A DNA stretch of 64,000 nucleotides. Origin: Calidifontibacillus oryziterrae (GTDB lineage Bacteria; Bacillota; Bacilli; Bacillales; Bacillaceae_J). Every line of letters begins with the position of its first letter. Position 1 is the first letter of the stretch. Below the pieces are notes generated by a model. It worked only from the letters and a program-made list of their open reading frames with translations. It did no database searches and was not told the origin of the DNA. Of the stretch, positions 28,478-37,849 are shown one piece after another. Where the stretch lies: NCBI RefSeq assembly GCF_000331575.1, contig NZ_KB223527.1, positions 1,027,842 through 1,091,841 of the forward strand, in the 5' to 3' direction. The translations under genes and the position numbers were made by a program.

Positions 28478-29456
28478 TTGTGCTTCCCCCTTCCTGTTCA
28501 GCTTTCGATGTAGTCGGAGGTGTCGGACTGTTTGATTCAATAGGTCGAATAGGTAGATATTTCAGAGTACCACCATCGTCATTCATAATATAGATATCTG
28601 CATTAGGTAATACTTGGTCCAACGTTTCAAGCACTAAACGCTTCCTTGTAATATCCGGCTGCTTTTTATATTCATTGTATAAAGCGTTAAAAATAGCGAC
28701 ATCACCTCTTGCGGTTTCAATACGAGCTGCTCTATCTCCTTCTGCTTTCGAAATAATAGCATCCTTTTCCCCTTCAGCTTCTTGCGTCCGCTTATTAGCA
28801 TATTTGTTGGCTTCATTTATTTTTGTATTCATCATTTCCCGGGCATCTGTAACCTGAGTAAATGCTTTGCGAACATCTTCATTTGGAAGTTCAACATCTT
28901 GAAGCTTTACATCAAGAATTGAAATGCCAATGTTATATTGGTCCATTAATGTTGTTAGTACATCTCTTACTTTTGCTTCAATTTCTGCTTTCCCTGATGT
29001 TAAAACATCATCTATTTTCGAGCTACCAATCGTTCCCCTTAACGATGCTGATGTTGCATTATATAAAATATTGCGGGGATTATCTGAATTAAATAAATAT
29101 TTCCCGGGATCGGTTATTTTCCATTGAACGACTAGATCAGCAAGAACAATGTTCTCGTCACCCGTAATCATTTTTGTATCCTGTGGAAATTCCTCAACAA
29201 CTTCGCCATTTTCTTCTACATAGCCAAACTGTAAACTGAATGTTTCCTTAGAAAGCTTCCTAACCTCTTGAATTGGCCATGGCATTTTAAATTGCAGGCC
29301 TGGTTCAATAATTCCTTCATCAACTTTACCAAAAGTCAAAATAACTGCCTGTTCGGATTCATCAACCGTATACCAACTAGTCATTGCAACTATACCTAAT
29401 ATTAAGATTAAGATGATCAATCCAATAGTCGTGTAAATACGCTTTAAGCTTACCAT
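28467..29456 (-). CDS. hflK: HflK, SPFH-domain membrane protein
   Basis: Partner of HflC, 329 residues. Membrane segment TTIGLIILILILGIVAMTSWY near 9-29, SPFH domain (EQAVILTFGKVDEGIIEPGLQFKMP), then a coiled coil (NEANKYANKRTQEAEGEKD) and a short polar tail rich in Pro, Ser and Thr. Known HflKC regulates FtsH-dependent membrane proteolysis. The pair lies between phoR and polA, which are adjacent in B. subtilis. Confidence 0.92.
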   Translation of the reverse strand: MVSLKRIYTTIGLIILILILGIVAMTSWYTVDESEQAVILTFGKVDEGIIEPGLQFKMPWPIQEVRKLSKETFSLQFGYVEENGEVVEEFPQDTKMITGDENIVLADLVVQWKITDPGKYLFNSDNPRNILYNATSASLRGTIGSSKIDDVLTSGKAEIEAKVRDVLTTLMDQYNIGISILDVKLQDVELPNEDVRKAFTQVTDAREMMNTKINEANKYANKRTQEAEGEKDAIISKAEGDRAARIETARGDVAIFNALYNEYKKQPDITRKRLVLETLDQVLPNADIYIMNDDGGTLKYLPIRPIESNSPTPPTTSKAEQEGGSTNGR

Positions 29457-29523
29457 CGTCTACCCCCTTTTTTACCTTTATACACAGTAATACGTTTCTA
29501 CAGAAGAGAAAGTTTCGATTTTT

Positions 29524-30951
29524 TCAATTGTATTCATTTCCATTTAAAACTTCCTTATTTAAAGTTATTGAAAATACTGTACCACTATTTAGCTCACTCA
29601 TTACATCTATTTTCCCATGATGAGCCTCAACCAAGTGCTTTACAATTGCCAATCCTAGTCCGGTACCACCCGAATTTCGACTTCTAGCCTTGTCTACTCG
29701 ATAAAACCGTTCGAAAATTCGCGGGATTTCCTCAGCTTTTATACCGATTCCACTGTCCTTTATTTCAACTTTAATTTTATCTTTGGCAGATTTACAGCTT
29801 ATTTGAACTTTGCCACCGTCCATCGTATAATTTAGGGCATTATCAATTAAATTAATGAATATTTGTTTTAGACGGTATGAATCACCTTGTGTGATTAAAT
29901 GTTCGTTATTATTCATTTCCATAATTACTTGTATATTTTTCGCTTGTGCTTTATTTTCTAACATCACAACAATCTCGTTAAGGATTTCCTTAATATTAAC
30001 TGAACTTTGGTTTAAACGAAAACTATCTTGTTCAATCTTTGATAAATCAAGCAGATCATTAATTAAACTTTGCATTCGTTCCGTTTCTTTCAAAATGATC
30101 GTAAGGAAATACTCCCTTGACTCTATATCGTTAATTGCACCATCTAGCAACGTCTCCGAAAAACCTTTTAATGATGTTAATGGAGTTTTTAATTCATGAG
30201 ATACATTCGCAACAAAATCTCTCCTCATTTGCTCAAGCCTTTTGAAGGTTGTTATATCATGGAAGACTAATACTACTCCCTTCCATTCTTCATTTGTACC
30301 AATGATCGGTGTTCCAAATACCTCAAAATATCTTCTTTCGATCTTTAATGGTAATAGAAATTCCTTCCGCACATCTTTTTCAGTCATAAAGATTTGCTCA
30401 ACTAATCGAATAATTTCTTCATGCTTGAAAACATCATAATATAAATGATCTACATAATCTTCCTCTTCAACATCAAAGGTTTCTTTATATATCCGATTTG
30501 CTAGATTTATATAACCTTTATCATCAATTAAAATTAGTCCACTTCCCATACTTTCAATTAATGTTCTCAGTCTATCTTGTTGCATTTGTTGTACTGCCAT
30601 TAAGTTCTCAAGGTTACGTGCTAATATATTAATTGATCTATTTAACATTCTAGTATCACTTATCGGGTTTTCTGTAGAGCGGGCATGGTAATTTCCTTTT
30701 GCAAGTTCATTTGCAACCCGAATAACTTCGTCAATCGATCTTGTATATTGGCTGGATATTTTATACCCAATCATTAATATTAGTACCCCAGCAACAGTAA
30801 AACTGGCAATTAATAGTGCCCATATTTTATGATTATCGTTATCAATAGATAATGATAAAATTACAGTTCCTACAAAATAAGCTAGACAACTAAACACTAT
30901 AAATACTAGCAGTAGTAAGGAAAAAAAGATTTTTACTTGAATTCTATTCAT
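29524..30951 (-). CDS. phoR: Phosphate-regulon sensor kinase PhoR (no extracytoplasmic domain)
   Basis: Histidine kinase of 475 residues. TM1 (about 8-34) and TM2 (about 43-63) are separated by only about 8 residues, then come HAMP (64-120), PAS (130-235), HisKA with H252 in NVSHELKTPLTSLKG, and HATPase motifs (NLIDNALNYT, DSGIGI, GGTGLGLAIVKH). B. subtilis PhoR is about 579 residues with an outside sensor domain; that domain is absent here. The gene overlaps phoP by 8 bases. Signal input would have to come through the membrane, HAMP or PAS regions. Confidence 0.93.
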   Translation of the reverse strand: MNRIQVKIFFSLLLLVFIVFSCLAYFVGTVILSLSIDNDNHKIWALLIASFTVAGVLILMIGYKISSQYTRSIDEVIRVANELAKGNYHARSTENPISDTRMLNRSINILARNLENLMAVQQMQQDRLRTLIESMGSGLILIDDKGYINLANRIYKETFDVEEEDYVDHLYYDVFKHEEIIRLVEQIFMTEKDVRKEFLLPLKIERRYFEVFGTPIIGTNEEWKGVVLVFHDITTFKRLEQMRRDFVANVSHELKTPLTSLKGFSETLLDGAINDIESREYFLTIILKETERMQSLINDLLDLSKIEQDSFRLNQSSVNIKEILNEIVVMLENKAQAKNIQVIMEMNNNEHLITQGDSYRLKQIFINLIDNALNYTMDGGKVQISCKSAKDKIKVEIKDSGIGIKAEEIPRIFERFYRVDKARSRNSGGTGLGLAIVKHLVEAHHGKIDVMSELNSGTVFSITLNKEVLNGNEYN

Positions 30952-31663
30952 TTACTTTTGGGGCCTCCATTTTATATCCAAGTCCTCTAATTGTTTTTAT
31001 ATATATTGGTTTTTTTGTATTATCCTCTACTTTTTCTCTTAAATGGCTAATGTGAACATCAACAATTCTAGTATCTCCAGCAAAATCATAATTCCAAACA
31101 GCGCTTAATAATTGATCCCTTGTTAATACACGCCCTTTATTTCTTACAAGGTATAACAACAGTTCAAATTCTTTAGGAGTTAACTCTAACAATTCACCTT
31201 TAAAATAAGCTTCGTACAGTTCAGGTAAAACCTTTAGATCGCCGATTACTAATTCCTCTGAGGATTGATTATCACTTGTTACTTCACTTTTTATAAATTC
31301 AGTTCTTCTTAAAATAGCCTTAATTCTTGCAAGAACCTCACGAGGACTAAAAGGCTTTGTCATATAGTCATCAGCACCTAGTTCTAGACCCATCACCTTA
31401 TCAAATTCATCGTCCTTTGCAGTTAACATTAAGATTGGCATCATTATTTTTTGGCGACGTAGCTCTTTACAAATCTCTATGCCATCGATTTTTGGTAGCA
31501 TTAAATCCAGAACTATTAAATCTGGCGGGTTTAAGATGGCACCATTAAGTCCGGTTTCTCCGTCCATAGCTGTTTCAACATGATACCCTGCCTGCTCCAA
31601 ATTGTACTTTAACAAAGTAATAATCGATTGTTCATCATCTACAACTAATATCTTTTTCTTCAT
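30944..31663 (-). CDS. phoP: Phosphate response regulator PhoP
   Basis: OmpR-family regulator, 239 residues. Receiver domain with DD at 9-10, phospho-acceptor D53 (LIVLDLMLP), and the switch Thr and Lys in MLTAKDD and MTKPF. The C-terminal winged helix binds Pho boxes (ELTPKEFELLLYLVRNKGRVLTRDQLL, with DVHISHLREKVE). ATG with GGAGG upstream. Lies directly downstream of the mdh terminator, so it has its own promoter. Confidence 0.97.
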   Translation of the reverse strand: MKKKILVVDDEQSIITLLKYNLEQAGYHVETAMDGETGLNGAILNPPDLIVLDLMLPKIDGIEICKELRRQKIMMPILMLTAKDDEFDKVMGLELGADDYMTKPFSPREVLARIKAILRRTEFIKSEVTSDNQSSEELVIGDLKVLPELYEAYFKGELLELTPKEFELLLYLVRNKGRVLTRDQLLSAVWNYDFAGDTRIVDVHISHLREKVEDNTKKPIYIKTIRGLGYKMEAPKVNE

Positions 31664-31760
31664 GATAAACCTCCAGCGAGATACTATTTGTCATAATTCG
31701 AAAACTTATTTTCTTTTAAGGTTATCATACTATTATTTACGCTCAAAGAGATAATTAAAA

Positions 31761-31787
31761 TAAAAAAATGCCCCTTACGGAGCATTT
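31761..31787 (-). terminator. mdh terminator
   Basis: On the minus strand AAATGCTCC, loop GTAA, GGGGCATTT and a T-rich run (TTTTATTTT). Ends the citZ-icd-mdh gene set before phoP. Confidence 0.92.
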
Positions 31788-31797
31788 TCTAAAAATT

Positions 31798-32736
31798 TTA
31801 TGCTAATACATTCATTACGCTACGAACTGATTCAACTGATTTATCTAATGCTGCTTTTTCTTCTGGAGTTAGTTCTAATTCAATAATTTTTTCGATACCA
31901 TTTCCACCAAGTATAGTTGGTACACCTAGGTACAGACCTTCATAGCCGTATTCACCTTCTAAGTATGCAATTGAAGGTAATACTCGACGTTGGTCTTTAA
32001 GAATAGCTTCTGCCATTTCAATTAGTGAAGCGGCTGGAGCATAATAAGCACTTCCATTACCAAGTAGGTTAACGATTTCGCCGCCGCCTTTACGAGTGCG
32101 CTCTACAATTGCATCTAAGCGGTCTTGTGGAATTAACTTTTCCAAAGGAATTCCACCAGCATAAGAGTAACGCACTAATGGAACCATATCATCACCATGG
32201 CCTCCAAGTACAAATCCAGTAATATCCTTTACAGAAAGATTCAGCTCTTCAGCAACAAACGTACGGAAACGTGCTGTATCAAGAACCCCTGATTGACCAA
32301 TTACACGGTTTTTAGGGAAACCTGTTTCTTTAAACACCGTATAAGTCATTGCATCCACTGGGTTTGTCAATACAATTATGAAGCAGTCCGGAGAATATTT
32401 AGCAACCTCTTGAGCTACTGACTTCATAATTTTCGCATTTGTTGCAACTAAATCATCACGGCTCATTCCTGGTTTACGAGCAATACCAGCTGTAATAATA
32501 ACAACATCGGAATTCGCAGTGTCTTCATAGTTTGAAGTACCTTTAATTTTTGAATCAAACATTTGAACTGGAGATGCTTCTAACATATCTAATGCCTTTC
32601 CTTTAGTTGGATTTTCCATTTGCGGAATATCCACTAATACAACATCTCCTAACTCTTTTTGCGCTGCTAAGAAAGCCGCAGTTGCACCTGTAAAGCCTCC
32701 ACCAATTACGGAAATTTTTCGACGATTAATTTTCAT
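31798..32736 (-). CDS. mdh: Malate dehydrogenase
   Basis: NAD-dependent LDH-like malate dehydrogenase of the TCA cycle, 312 residues. Rossmann motif [18 protein letters not shown], substrate-loop Arg in [10 protein letters not shown], catalytic [10 protein letters not shown] (His). ATG with GGGGG upstream. It is the last gene of citZ-icd-mdh. A G/C hairpin (32764-32771 with 32776-32783) lies in the gap after icd. Confidence 0.97.
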   Translation of the reverse strand: MKINRRKISVIGGGFTGATAAFLAAQKELGDVVLVDIPQMENPTKGKALDMLEASPVQMFDSKIKGTSNYEDTANSDVVIITAGIARKPGMSRDDLVATNAKIMKSVAQEVAKYSPDCFIIVLTNPVDAMTYTVFKETGFPKNRVIGQSGVLDTARFRTFVAEELNLSVKDITGFVLGGHGDDMVPLVRYSYAGGIPLEKLIPQDRLDAIVERTRKGGGEIVNLLGNGSAYYAPAASLIEMAEAILKDQRRVLPSIAYLEGEYGYEGLYLGVPTILGGNGIEKIIELELTPEEKAALDKSVESVRSVMNVLA

Positions 32737-32835
32737 TTTAAATCCCCCTGGTTATATAATGTAGCCCCGTCCGGAGACAGGGCAGCTTACCTTTTTAATG
32801 TCCAGTTCGCCTTTAAGGGCTTCTGCCTTTTCCTA

Positions 32836-34107
32836 TTATGCCATATTTTTAATTAACTCGTCACCAAATTCAGAACATTTTACTTCCTTTGCACCATCCA
32901 TTAGACGTGCGAAGTCATATGTTACAACCTTGCTAGCTATTGTTTTTTCCATTGATTCAATCACTAGTTTGGCAGCTTCACCCCACCCTAGATGTTCAAG
33001 CATTAATACACCTGAAAGGATGACTGAAGATGGATTTACTTTATCTAATCCTGCGTATTTAGGGGCTGTACCATGTGTAGCTTCGAAGATTGCATGCCCT
33101 GTTTCATAGTTTATATTTGCTCCTGGAGCAATACCAATACCTCCTACTTGAGCAGCAAGTGCATCAGAAATAAAGTCGCCGTTTAAGTTCATTGTTGCAA
33201 CAACACTAAACTCACGTGGGCGAGTTAAAATTTGTTGAAGGAAAATATCAGCAATAGTATCTTTAACAATAATCTTGCCTGCCGCCTCTGCTTCAGCCTG
33301 TGCTTTATTCGCAGCATCTTTGCCTTCTGTTTCAACAATGCGATCATATTGTGCCCAAGTGAATACTTTGTCAGCAAATTCTTCCTCTGCAACCTCGTAT
33401 CCCCAATTTTTGAATGCACCTTCCGTAAACTTCATAATGTTACCTTTATGAACAAGTGTTACACTCTTGCGATTATCATCAATTGCATATTGAATTGCAG
33501 CACGTACTAAACGCTTTGTGCCTTCTTTTGATACTGGCTTGATACCAATACCAGAGGTTTCAGGGAAACGAATCTTCTTGACACCCATTTCATTTTGAAG
33601 GAAATCAATTACTTTTTGAGCTTCTGGAGTACCTTGCTGCCATTCGATTCCTGCATAAATATCTTCCGTGTTTTCGCGGAAAATAACCATATCAGTATCT
33701 TCTGGGCGCTTTACAGGTGATGGTACACCATTGAAGTAGCGAACTGGTCGAAGACAAGTAAATAAATCTAGCTCTTGACGAAGAGCAACGTTTAAAGAAC
33801 GAATGCCGCCGCCGATTGGTGTCGTTAACGGCCCTTTAATTGCAATTATGTATTCCTTAATCACATCTAACGTTTCCTCTGGTAGCCATTCTCCTGTTTG
33901 TTTAAAAGCCTTTTCACCAGCTAATACTTCCTTCCAAATGAGCTTCTTTTCCCCATTGTATGCTTTATCTACTGCAGCTTGTAAAACACGAGATGCAGCT
34001 GCCCAAATATCTGGACCGATTCCATCACCTTCAATAAAAGGAATGATTACATGGTTAGGTACGTTTAATACCCCATTATCAACAGTTATTTTTTGTCCTT
34101 GCGTCAC
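32836..34107 (-). CDS. icd: Isocitrate dehydrogenase (NADP)
   Basis: NADP-dependent isocitrate dehydrogenase, 423 residues, TCA cycle. Features: [12 protein letters not shown] at the N-terminus, the substrate loop with [28 protein letters not shown], and the C-terminal [19 protein letters not shown] and TAPKYAG cofactor motifs. GTG start (34105-34107) with AGGAGG 8 bases upstream. About 100 bases upstream of mdh. Confidence 0.97.
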   Translation of the reverse strand: MTQGQKITVDNGVLNVPNHVIIPFIEGDGIGPDIWAAASRVLQAAVDKAYNGEKKLIWKEVLAGEKAFKQTGEWLPEETLDVIKEYIIAIKGPLTTPIGGGIRSLNVALRQELDLFTCLRPVRYFNGVPSPVKRPEDTDMVIFRENTEDIYAGIEWQQGTPEAQKVIDFLQNEMGVKKIRFPETSGIGIKPVSKEGTKRLVRAAIQYAIDDNRKSVTLVHKGNIMKFTEGAFKNWGYEVAEEEFADKVFTWAQYDRIVETEGKDAANKAQAEAEAAGKIIVKDTIADIFLQQILTRPREFSVVATMNLNGDFISDALAAQVGGIGIAPGANINYETGHAIFEATHGTAPKYAGLDKVNPSSVILSGVLMLEHLGWGEAAKLVIESMEKTIASKVVTYDFARLMDGAKEVKCSEFGDELIKNMA

Positions 34108-34232
34108 GTTAATTACCTCCTGATCATTTGTTTGGTCTTCTCTATATTTTAGTGACCATTTTTCTATTTTTAATCATGAGTAGAAGAGAGAGGCGATATT
34201 CTCCTCCCTCTAGCATGATTATTAGCAATAAA

Positions 34233-35348
34233 TTATCGTTTTTCGATTGGTATCCACTGTTGCTTTTGTGGGCCAATGTAATCTGCACGTGGGCGAATTA
34301 AGCGATTATTGTCATATTGTTCTAGAATATGTGCCAACCAGCCTGATACACGACTAATTGCAAAAATAGGTGTAAACAAATCATGGTCAATACCTAGACA
34401 ATGATAAGTAGAGGCTGAATAGAAATCAACATTTGGCGGAAGATCCTTTTTAGAAGTAACCATCTCTTCTAATTTCACCGACATTTCATACCATTTTCTA
34501 TCGCCGGTAATATCTGCCAATTGTTTTGACATTTTCTTCAAATGTTTCGCACGCGGGTCACCCGAACGGTATACTCGGTGCCCAAAGCCCATAATTTTTT
34601 GTTTATTTGCAAATGCATTTTCTACATATTTTTCAACATTTTCAAGTGAACCAATCTCTGTAAGCATTTTCATAACAGCTTCATTAGCACCACCATGTAA
34701 CGGCCCTTTTAATGCGCCAATTGCTGCTGTAATCCCAGAATATACGTCAGATAATGTTGCCACACATACACGAGCTGTGAATGTTGATGCATTAAGCTCA
34801 TGGTCTGCATGTAAAACAAGCGCTTTATCAATTGCTTCTACAGAAATTTCATTTGGTTCTTTGCCGCTAAGCATGTACAAGAAATTTGCTGCCAAATTTA
34901 AGTCCTTACGTGGTGCAATTGGCTCTTGACCTTTGCGAATTCGTTGAAATGCAGCAACAATTGTTGGAAATTTAGCTTGAAGGCGAATTGCTTTGCGATA
35001 ATTAGCATCTTTATCCATCACATCTGCTTCTTCATCAAACAACCCTAGCATTGAAATAGCAGTGCGTAATGCTGCCATCGGGTGAACCTTATCAATTGGG
35101 TATGATTTAAAATGATCAATTACAGCTTGAGGAATACTGGCATTATCAACTAATTGCTGTTTTAATGTTGATAACTCTTCACTATTTGGAAGTTTAGAAT
35201 GCCATAATAGATAGATTATTTCTTCAAAACTTGCATTTTCAGCTAAATCATCAATTCCATAACCAACGTAAGTTAATTGATCATCGATAATAGAGCTTAC
35301 TTTCGATTGCGTAGCTACAATCCCTTCTAGACCGCGAGTCACTGTCAT
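34233..35348 (-). CDS. citZ: Citrate synthase
   Basis: TCA-cycle entry enzyme condensing acetyl-CoA and oxaloacetate, 371 residues. Catalytic regions: LKGPLHGGANEAVMKML, KIMGFGHRVYRSGDPRAKHL (the second His) and the Asp in VDFYSASTYHCLGI. ATG with AAAGGAGAGG upstream. First gene of citZ-icd-mdh, with a promoter and a hairpin-bearing leader upstream. Confidence 0.97.
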   Translation of the reverse strand: MTVTRGLEGIVATQSKVSSIIDDQLTYVGYGIDDLAENASFEEIIYLLWHSKLPNSEELSTLKQQLVDNASIPQAVIDHFKSYPIDKVHPMAALRTAISMLGLFDEEADVMDKDANYRKAIRLQAKFPTIVAAFQRIRKGQEPIAPRKDLNLAANFLYMLSGKEPNEISVEAIDKALVLHADHELNASTFTARVCVATLSDVYSGITAAIGALKGPLHGGANEAVMKMLTEIGSLENVEKYVENAFANKQKIMGFGHRVYRSGDPRAKHLKKMSKQLADITGDRKWYEMSVKLEEMVTSKKDLPPNVDFYSASTYHCLGIDHDLFTPIFAISRVSGWLAHILEQYDNNRLIRPRADYIGPQKQQWIPIEKR

Positions 35349-35401
35349 ACTCTCCCTCTCCTTTACAATTAAAATTCCCCTGTTTAAAGACTGTTTTTTC
35401 T

Positions 35402-35426
35402 GAAAAAAGAAAATGCTTACATTTTC
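35402..35426 (-). terminator. intrinsic terminator in the citZ leader
   Basis: On the minus strand GAAAATG (35420-35426), loop TAAG, CATTTTC (35409-35415), then TTTTTTC. It lies downstream of the best citZ promoter and 54 bases before the citZ ATG. The T run can alternatively pair with the next AAAAAA (TTTTTT-CAG-AAAAAA). It could terminate ytwI mRNA, attenuate citZ, or both. Confidence 0.6.
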
Positions 35427-35439
35427 ACAAATCAGATAA

Positions 35440-35501
35440 TAATGGGTTTATACGCTTTCAGAATCCTAACCCATTATAAACAATTATCAGACTTTTGTGA
35501 A
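35440..35501 (-). promoter_or_regulatory. citZ promoter with dyad and cre-like site
   Basis: TTCACA (35496-35501), 17 bases, TATAAT (35473-35478). From the -10 into the transcript lies a perfect 9-bp dyad, TAATGGGTT (35440-35448) and AACCCATTA (35468-35476), enclosing TGAAAGCGTAT, which resembles the CcpA cre core TGNAANCGNW. Catabolite repression by a roadblock is a reasonable inference; the dyad's own regulator is not identified. Confidence 0.6.
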
Positions 35502-35532
35502 TGAAAAGTGATTATTTAATTTTATGAAAAGT

Positions 35533-35997
35533 CTATAATCCTAAAAGATTATATAATTTCATAAATAAATAAGCTATCCCTGCCGCTATTAATGGTCCAA
35601 CAGCTATCCCTTTAAACAAAACAACAGCTAAAATGGTACCAATCACTAATGCAGCTGTTATATGAGGATCATCGCTTAATAAATCTAATCCGTATTTCGC
35701 AATAATTGCAACAAAGATACCAGATCCTAGCGCAATCCATGCATACGGTGATTTGATCGCCTCTGAAAGCTGTTTAAAACCAATATCACCTGTTGCAATC
35801 GGTACTAATACCGCAATTGTAATAACAATTACCCCAATATTAATACCTTTAGCTTGTAAAAGAGGATATAATCTTTCATCAAGTCCAGTCACTTTCATCC
35901 CTAAAAGAACTGAAACTGCTATGACTAATGATTGATTTTTCGCTAAAAAACCAATAATTAGTAATAACAATAAAAATAAAGTCGGTTGTGAAATCAT
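35533..35997 (-). CDS. ytwI: DUF441 membrane protein YtwI
   Basis: DUF441 family protein, 154 residues, with about four hydrophobic segments (about 4-28, 43-62, 75-100, 112-150); function unknown. ATG at 35995-35997 was chosen because AAGGAAGG sits about 10 bases upstream; a longer frame from a TTG at 36021 would include that site. Upstream of citZ as in B. subtilis. Confidence 0.88.
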   Translation of the reverse strand: MISQPTLFLLLLLIIGFLAKNQSLVIAVSVLLGMKVTGLDERLYPLLQAKGINIGVIVITIAVLVPIATGDIGFKQLSEAIKSPYAWIALGSGIFVAIIAKYGLDLLSDDPHITAALVIGTILAVVLFKGIAVGPLIAAGIAYLFMKLYNLLGL

Positions 35998-36188
35998 GAA
36001 GTCATCCTTCCTTGTAACCAACTACAAGTTACATAGTATCATATTCGACAAAATTTCGCCACAATTTTCAACAGTGGAACTATTTACTTTTTTATTCTTT
36101 TTTATTCTTTCTTTCTATAAGCATACCATGTAAAATATTACAATAAGAATGAGTAAGCAAATGATGAAATGAAGAAAGGGCGTTTCCT

Positions 36189-37307
36189 TTGAATCAACAT
36201 TATTTATATTCGTCGTTAAGGTTTTTGTTAGTACTTTCTATAGTAGTTATTATACCGCTACTAATTTTTTATTTGTCTTCACTTACTTATCCTTTTATCA
36301 TTGCATTTCTTTTAGCCTTCTTGATCAATCCAATTGTGGATTTTTTTGAAGCAAAGGTAAAAATGCCTCGTGGCTTAGCTGTAATTATTGTTCTATTATT
36401 AATTATTGCCGTAGTTGCCGGGTTACTTACATTGTTAATTGCAGAAATCATTTCAGGTTCTAACTACTTAGCAAGGGTCGTTCCAGGCCATTTCGAAAAA
36501 CTAGTCGGTTATTTTGAAGATTATTTCACAAACCAAATTATACCGTTTTATAATCAAATTTTATTATTTTTTAACAATTTAGATGCTGGTCAGCAGGATA
36601 CTATTATAAATAATATCCAAAATGTTGGCTCTACAATCGCGACAAAGGTTAGTGCAGGTATAGAAGCATTTTTAAGAGCTATTCCAAATATTCTTGGCGC
36701 ACTTCCTAATATTGCGACAGTCTTAATTTTTTCGCTTTTAGCCACTTTCTTTATCAGTAAAGATTGGCATCGTATATCAAATTATAGTAAAAAGCTTTTC
36801 CCGCAAAAAATTCAAACTAGTGGTAGAACTGTTTTTACAGATTTAAAAAAAGCGTTATTTGGATTTATTAAAGCTCAATTTACCTTAATTTCAATTACAG
36901 CAGTCATTGTTTTAATTGGGTTACTTGTTTTCAAAGTAAAATATGCAATTACAATTGCACTAATTATAGGGATTGTTGATGTATTACCATACTTAGGTAC
37001 TGGAGCTGTTTTCGTACCATGGATTCTATTTTCTATCTTTTCAAATGATATTTCTTTAGCAATAAAGCTAGGAATATTATACGTTATTGTCCTGATCGTT
37101 CGACAAATCATGGAACCAAGAGTGTTATCATCAAGTATTGGACTAGATCCTTTAGCGACATTAATCGCTCTGTTTGTTGGTTTTAAGCTATTCGGATTTT
37201 TAGGACTGATTATTGGCCCTGTAACACTTGTTATTTTCAATACACTTAATCATGCAAACGTCTTTAAAGATATTTGGGCATATATAATTGAAAAAAAAGA
37301 AGCTTAG
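36189..37307 (+). CDS. ytvI: AI-2E family membrane protein YtvI
   Basis: Putative permease of the AI-2E/PerM family, 372 residues. Eight or so membrane segments are visible, including LLVLSIVVIIPLLIFYLSSL near the N-terminus and the family's C-terminal PRVLSSSIGLDPLATLIALF. Reported as a sporulation membrane protein in B. subtilis; substrate unknown. The start is a TTG at 36189-36191 with GAAAGGG about 9 bases upstream; no ATG is better placed. Convergent with fxsA. Confidence 0.88.
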   Translation: MNQHYLYSSLRFLLVLSIVVIIPLLIFYLSSLTYPFIIAFLLAFLINPIVDFFEAKVKMPRGLAVIIVLLLIIAVVAGLLTLLIAEIISGSNYLARVVPGHFEKLVGYFEDYFTNQIIPFYNQILLFFNNLDAGQQDTIINNIQNVGSTIATKVSAGIEAFLRAIPNILGALPNIATVLIFSLLATFFISKDWHRISNYSKKLFPQKIQTSGRTVFTDLKKALFGFIKAQFTLISITAVIVLIGLLVFKVKYAITIALIIGIVDVLPYLGTGAVFVPWILFSIFSNDISLAIKLGILYVIVLIVRQIMEPRVLSSSIGLDPLATLIALFVGFKLFGFLGLIIGPVTLVIFNTLNHANVFKDIWAYIIEKKEA

Positions 37308-37336
37308 AAAGCTCTTTATTGAGCCTTCTAAGCTTT
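37292..37336. terminator. bidirectional terminator ytvI/fxsA
   Basis: Arms AAGCTTAGAAAGCTC and GAGCCTTCTAAGCTT around TTTATT, with A-rich sequence on the left and TTTT on the right. The ytvI stop TAG (37305-37307) is inside the left arm; the fxsA stop abuts the right arm. Confidence 0.92.
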
Positions 37337-37725
37337 TAACGTCTCAATATTATAAATTGCCCATTTCGGATTGCATATTCAAGCCACTTTTTCACCCATC
37401 TTTTCACGAATTTTCGTGAAGAAGGGAACAGAAATATAAAGCCAACAGCATCAGTTACAAATCCCGGAGTTAAAAGTAAGACTCCCCCAATTAAAATGCA
37501 AAGACCGTCTACTATTGATTCACCAGGTATTTGACCAATAGACATTTGTGCTTGTGCAGCTGTTATTGCTTTCAATCCTTGACTTTTTGCAAGCCATGCT
37601 CCTAGTACCCCAGTTGTTATGATTAATACTATAGTAGGCCAGACCCCAATAGTATTCCCTGATAGAATTAGTAGACTAATTTCTAATGCTGGAACAATAA
37701 TTAATAATAAAATGATATACCGCAA
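37336..37725 (-). CDS. fxsA: FxsA family membrane protein
   Basis: FxsA protein (named for suppression of F exclusion of phage T7 in E. coli), 129 residues. Hydrophobic segments at about 2-22, 28-45 and 72-95; conserved ILSGNTIGVWPTIVLIITTGVLGAWLAKSQG is interrupted here for brevity only. The region LIGGVLLLTPGFVTDAVGF is a family hallmark. Precise role in Bacillus unknown. Sits before pyk on the same strand, as in B. subtilis. Confidence 0.9.
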   Translation of the reverse strand: MRYIILLLIIVPALEISLLILSGNTIGVWPTIVLIITTGVLGAWLAKSQGLKAITAAQAQMSIGQIPGESIVDGLCILIGGVLLLTPGFVTDAVGFIFLFPSSRKFVKRWVKKWLEYAIRNGQFIILRR

Positions 37726-37849
37726 CTTAGTTTACTCCTTTATATAAAATGAGAGAAGAGCACGAACTCTCTTCTCTTATCATACACATAGGCTCTAATA
37801 TAGTTCAATATTTTAAATAACCTACTGTTGTACTGAGCAGAACAATAAC

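Noticed and set aside
32764..32783. Intrinsic terminator between icd and mdh
   Set aside because: A GC-rich 8-bp hairpin is present but no T run follows; it is more likely a processing or stabilising stem.
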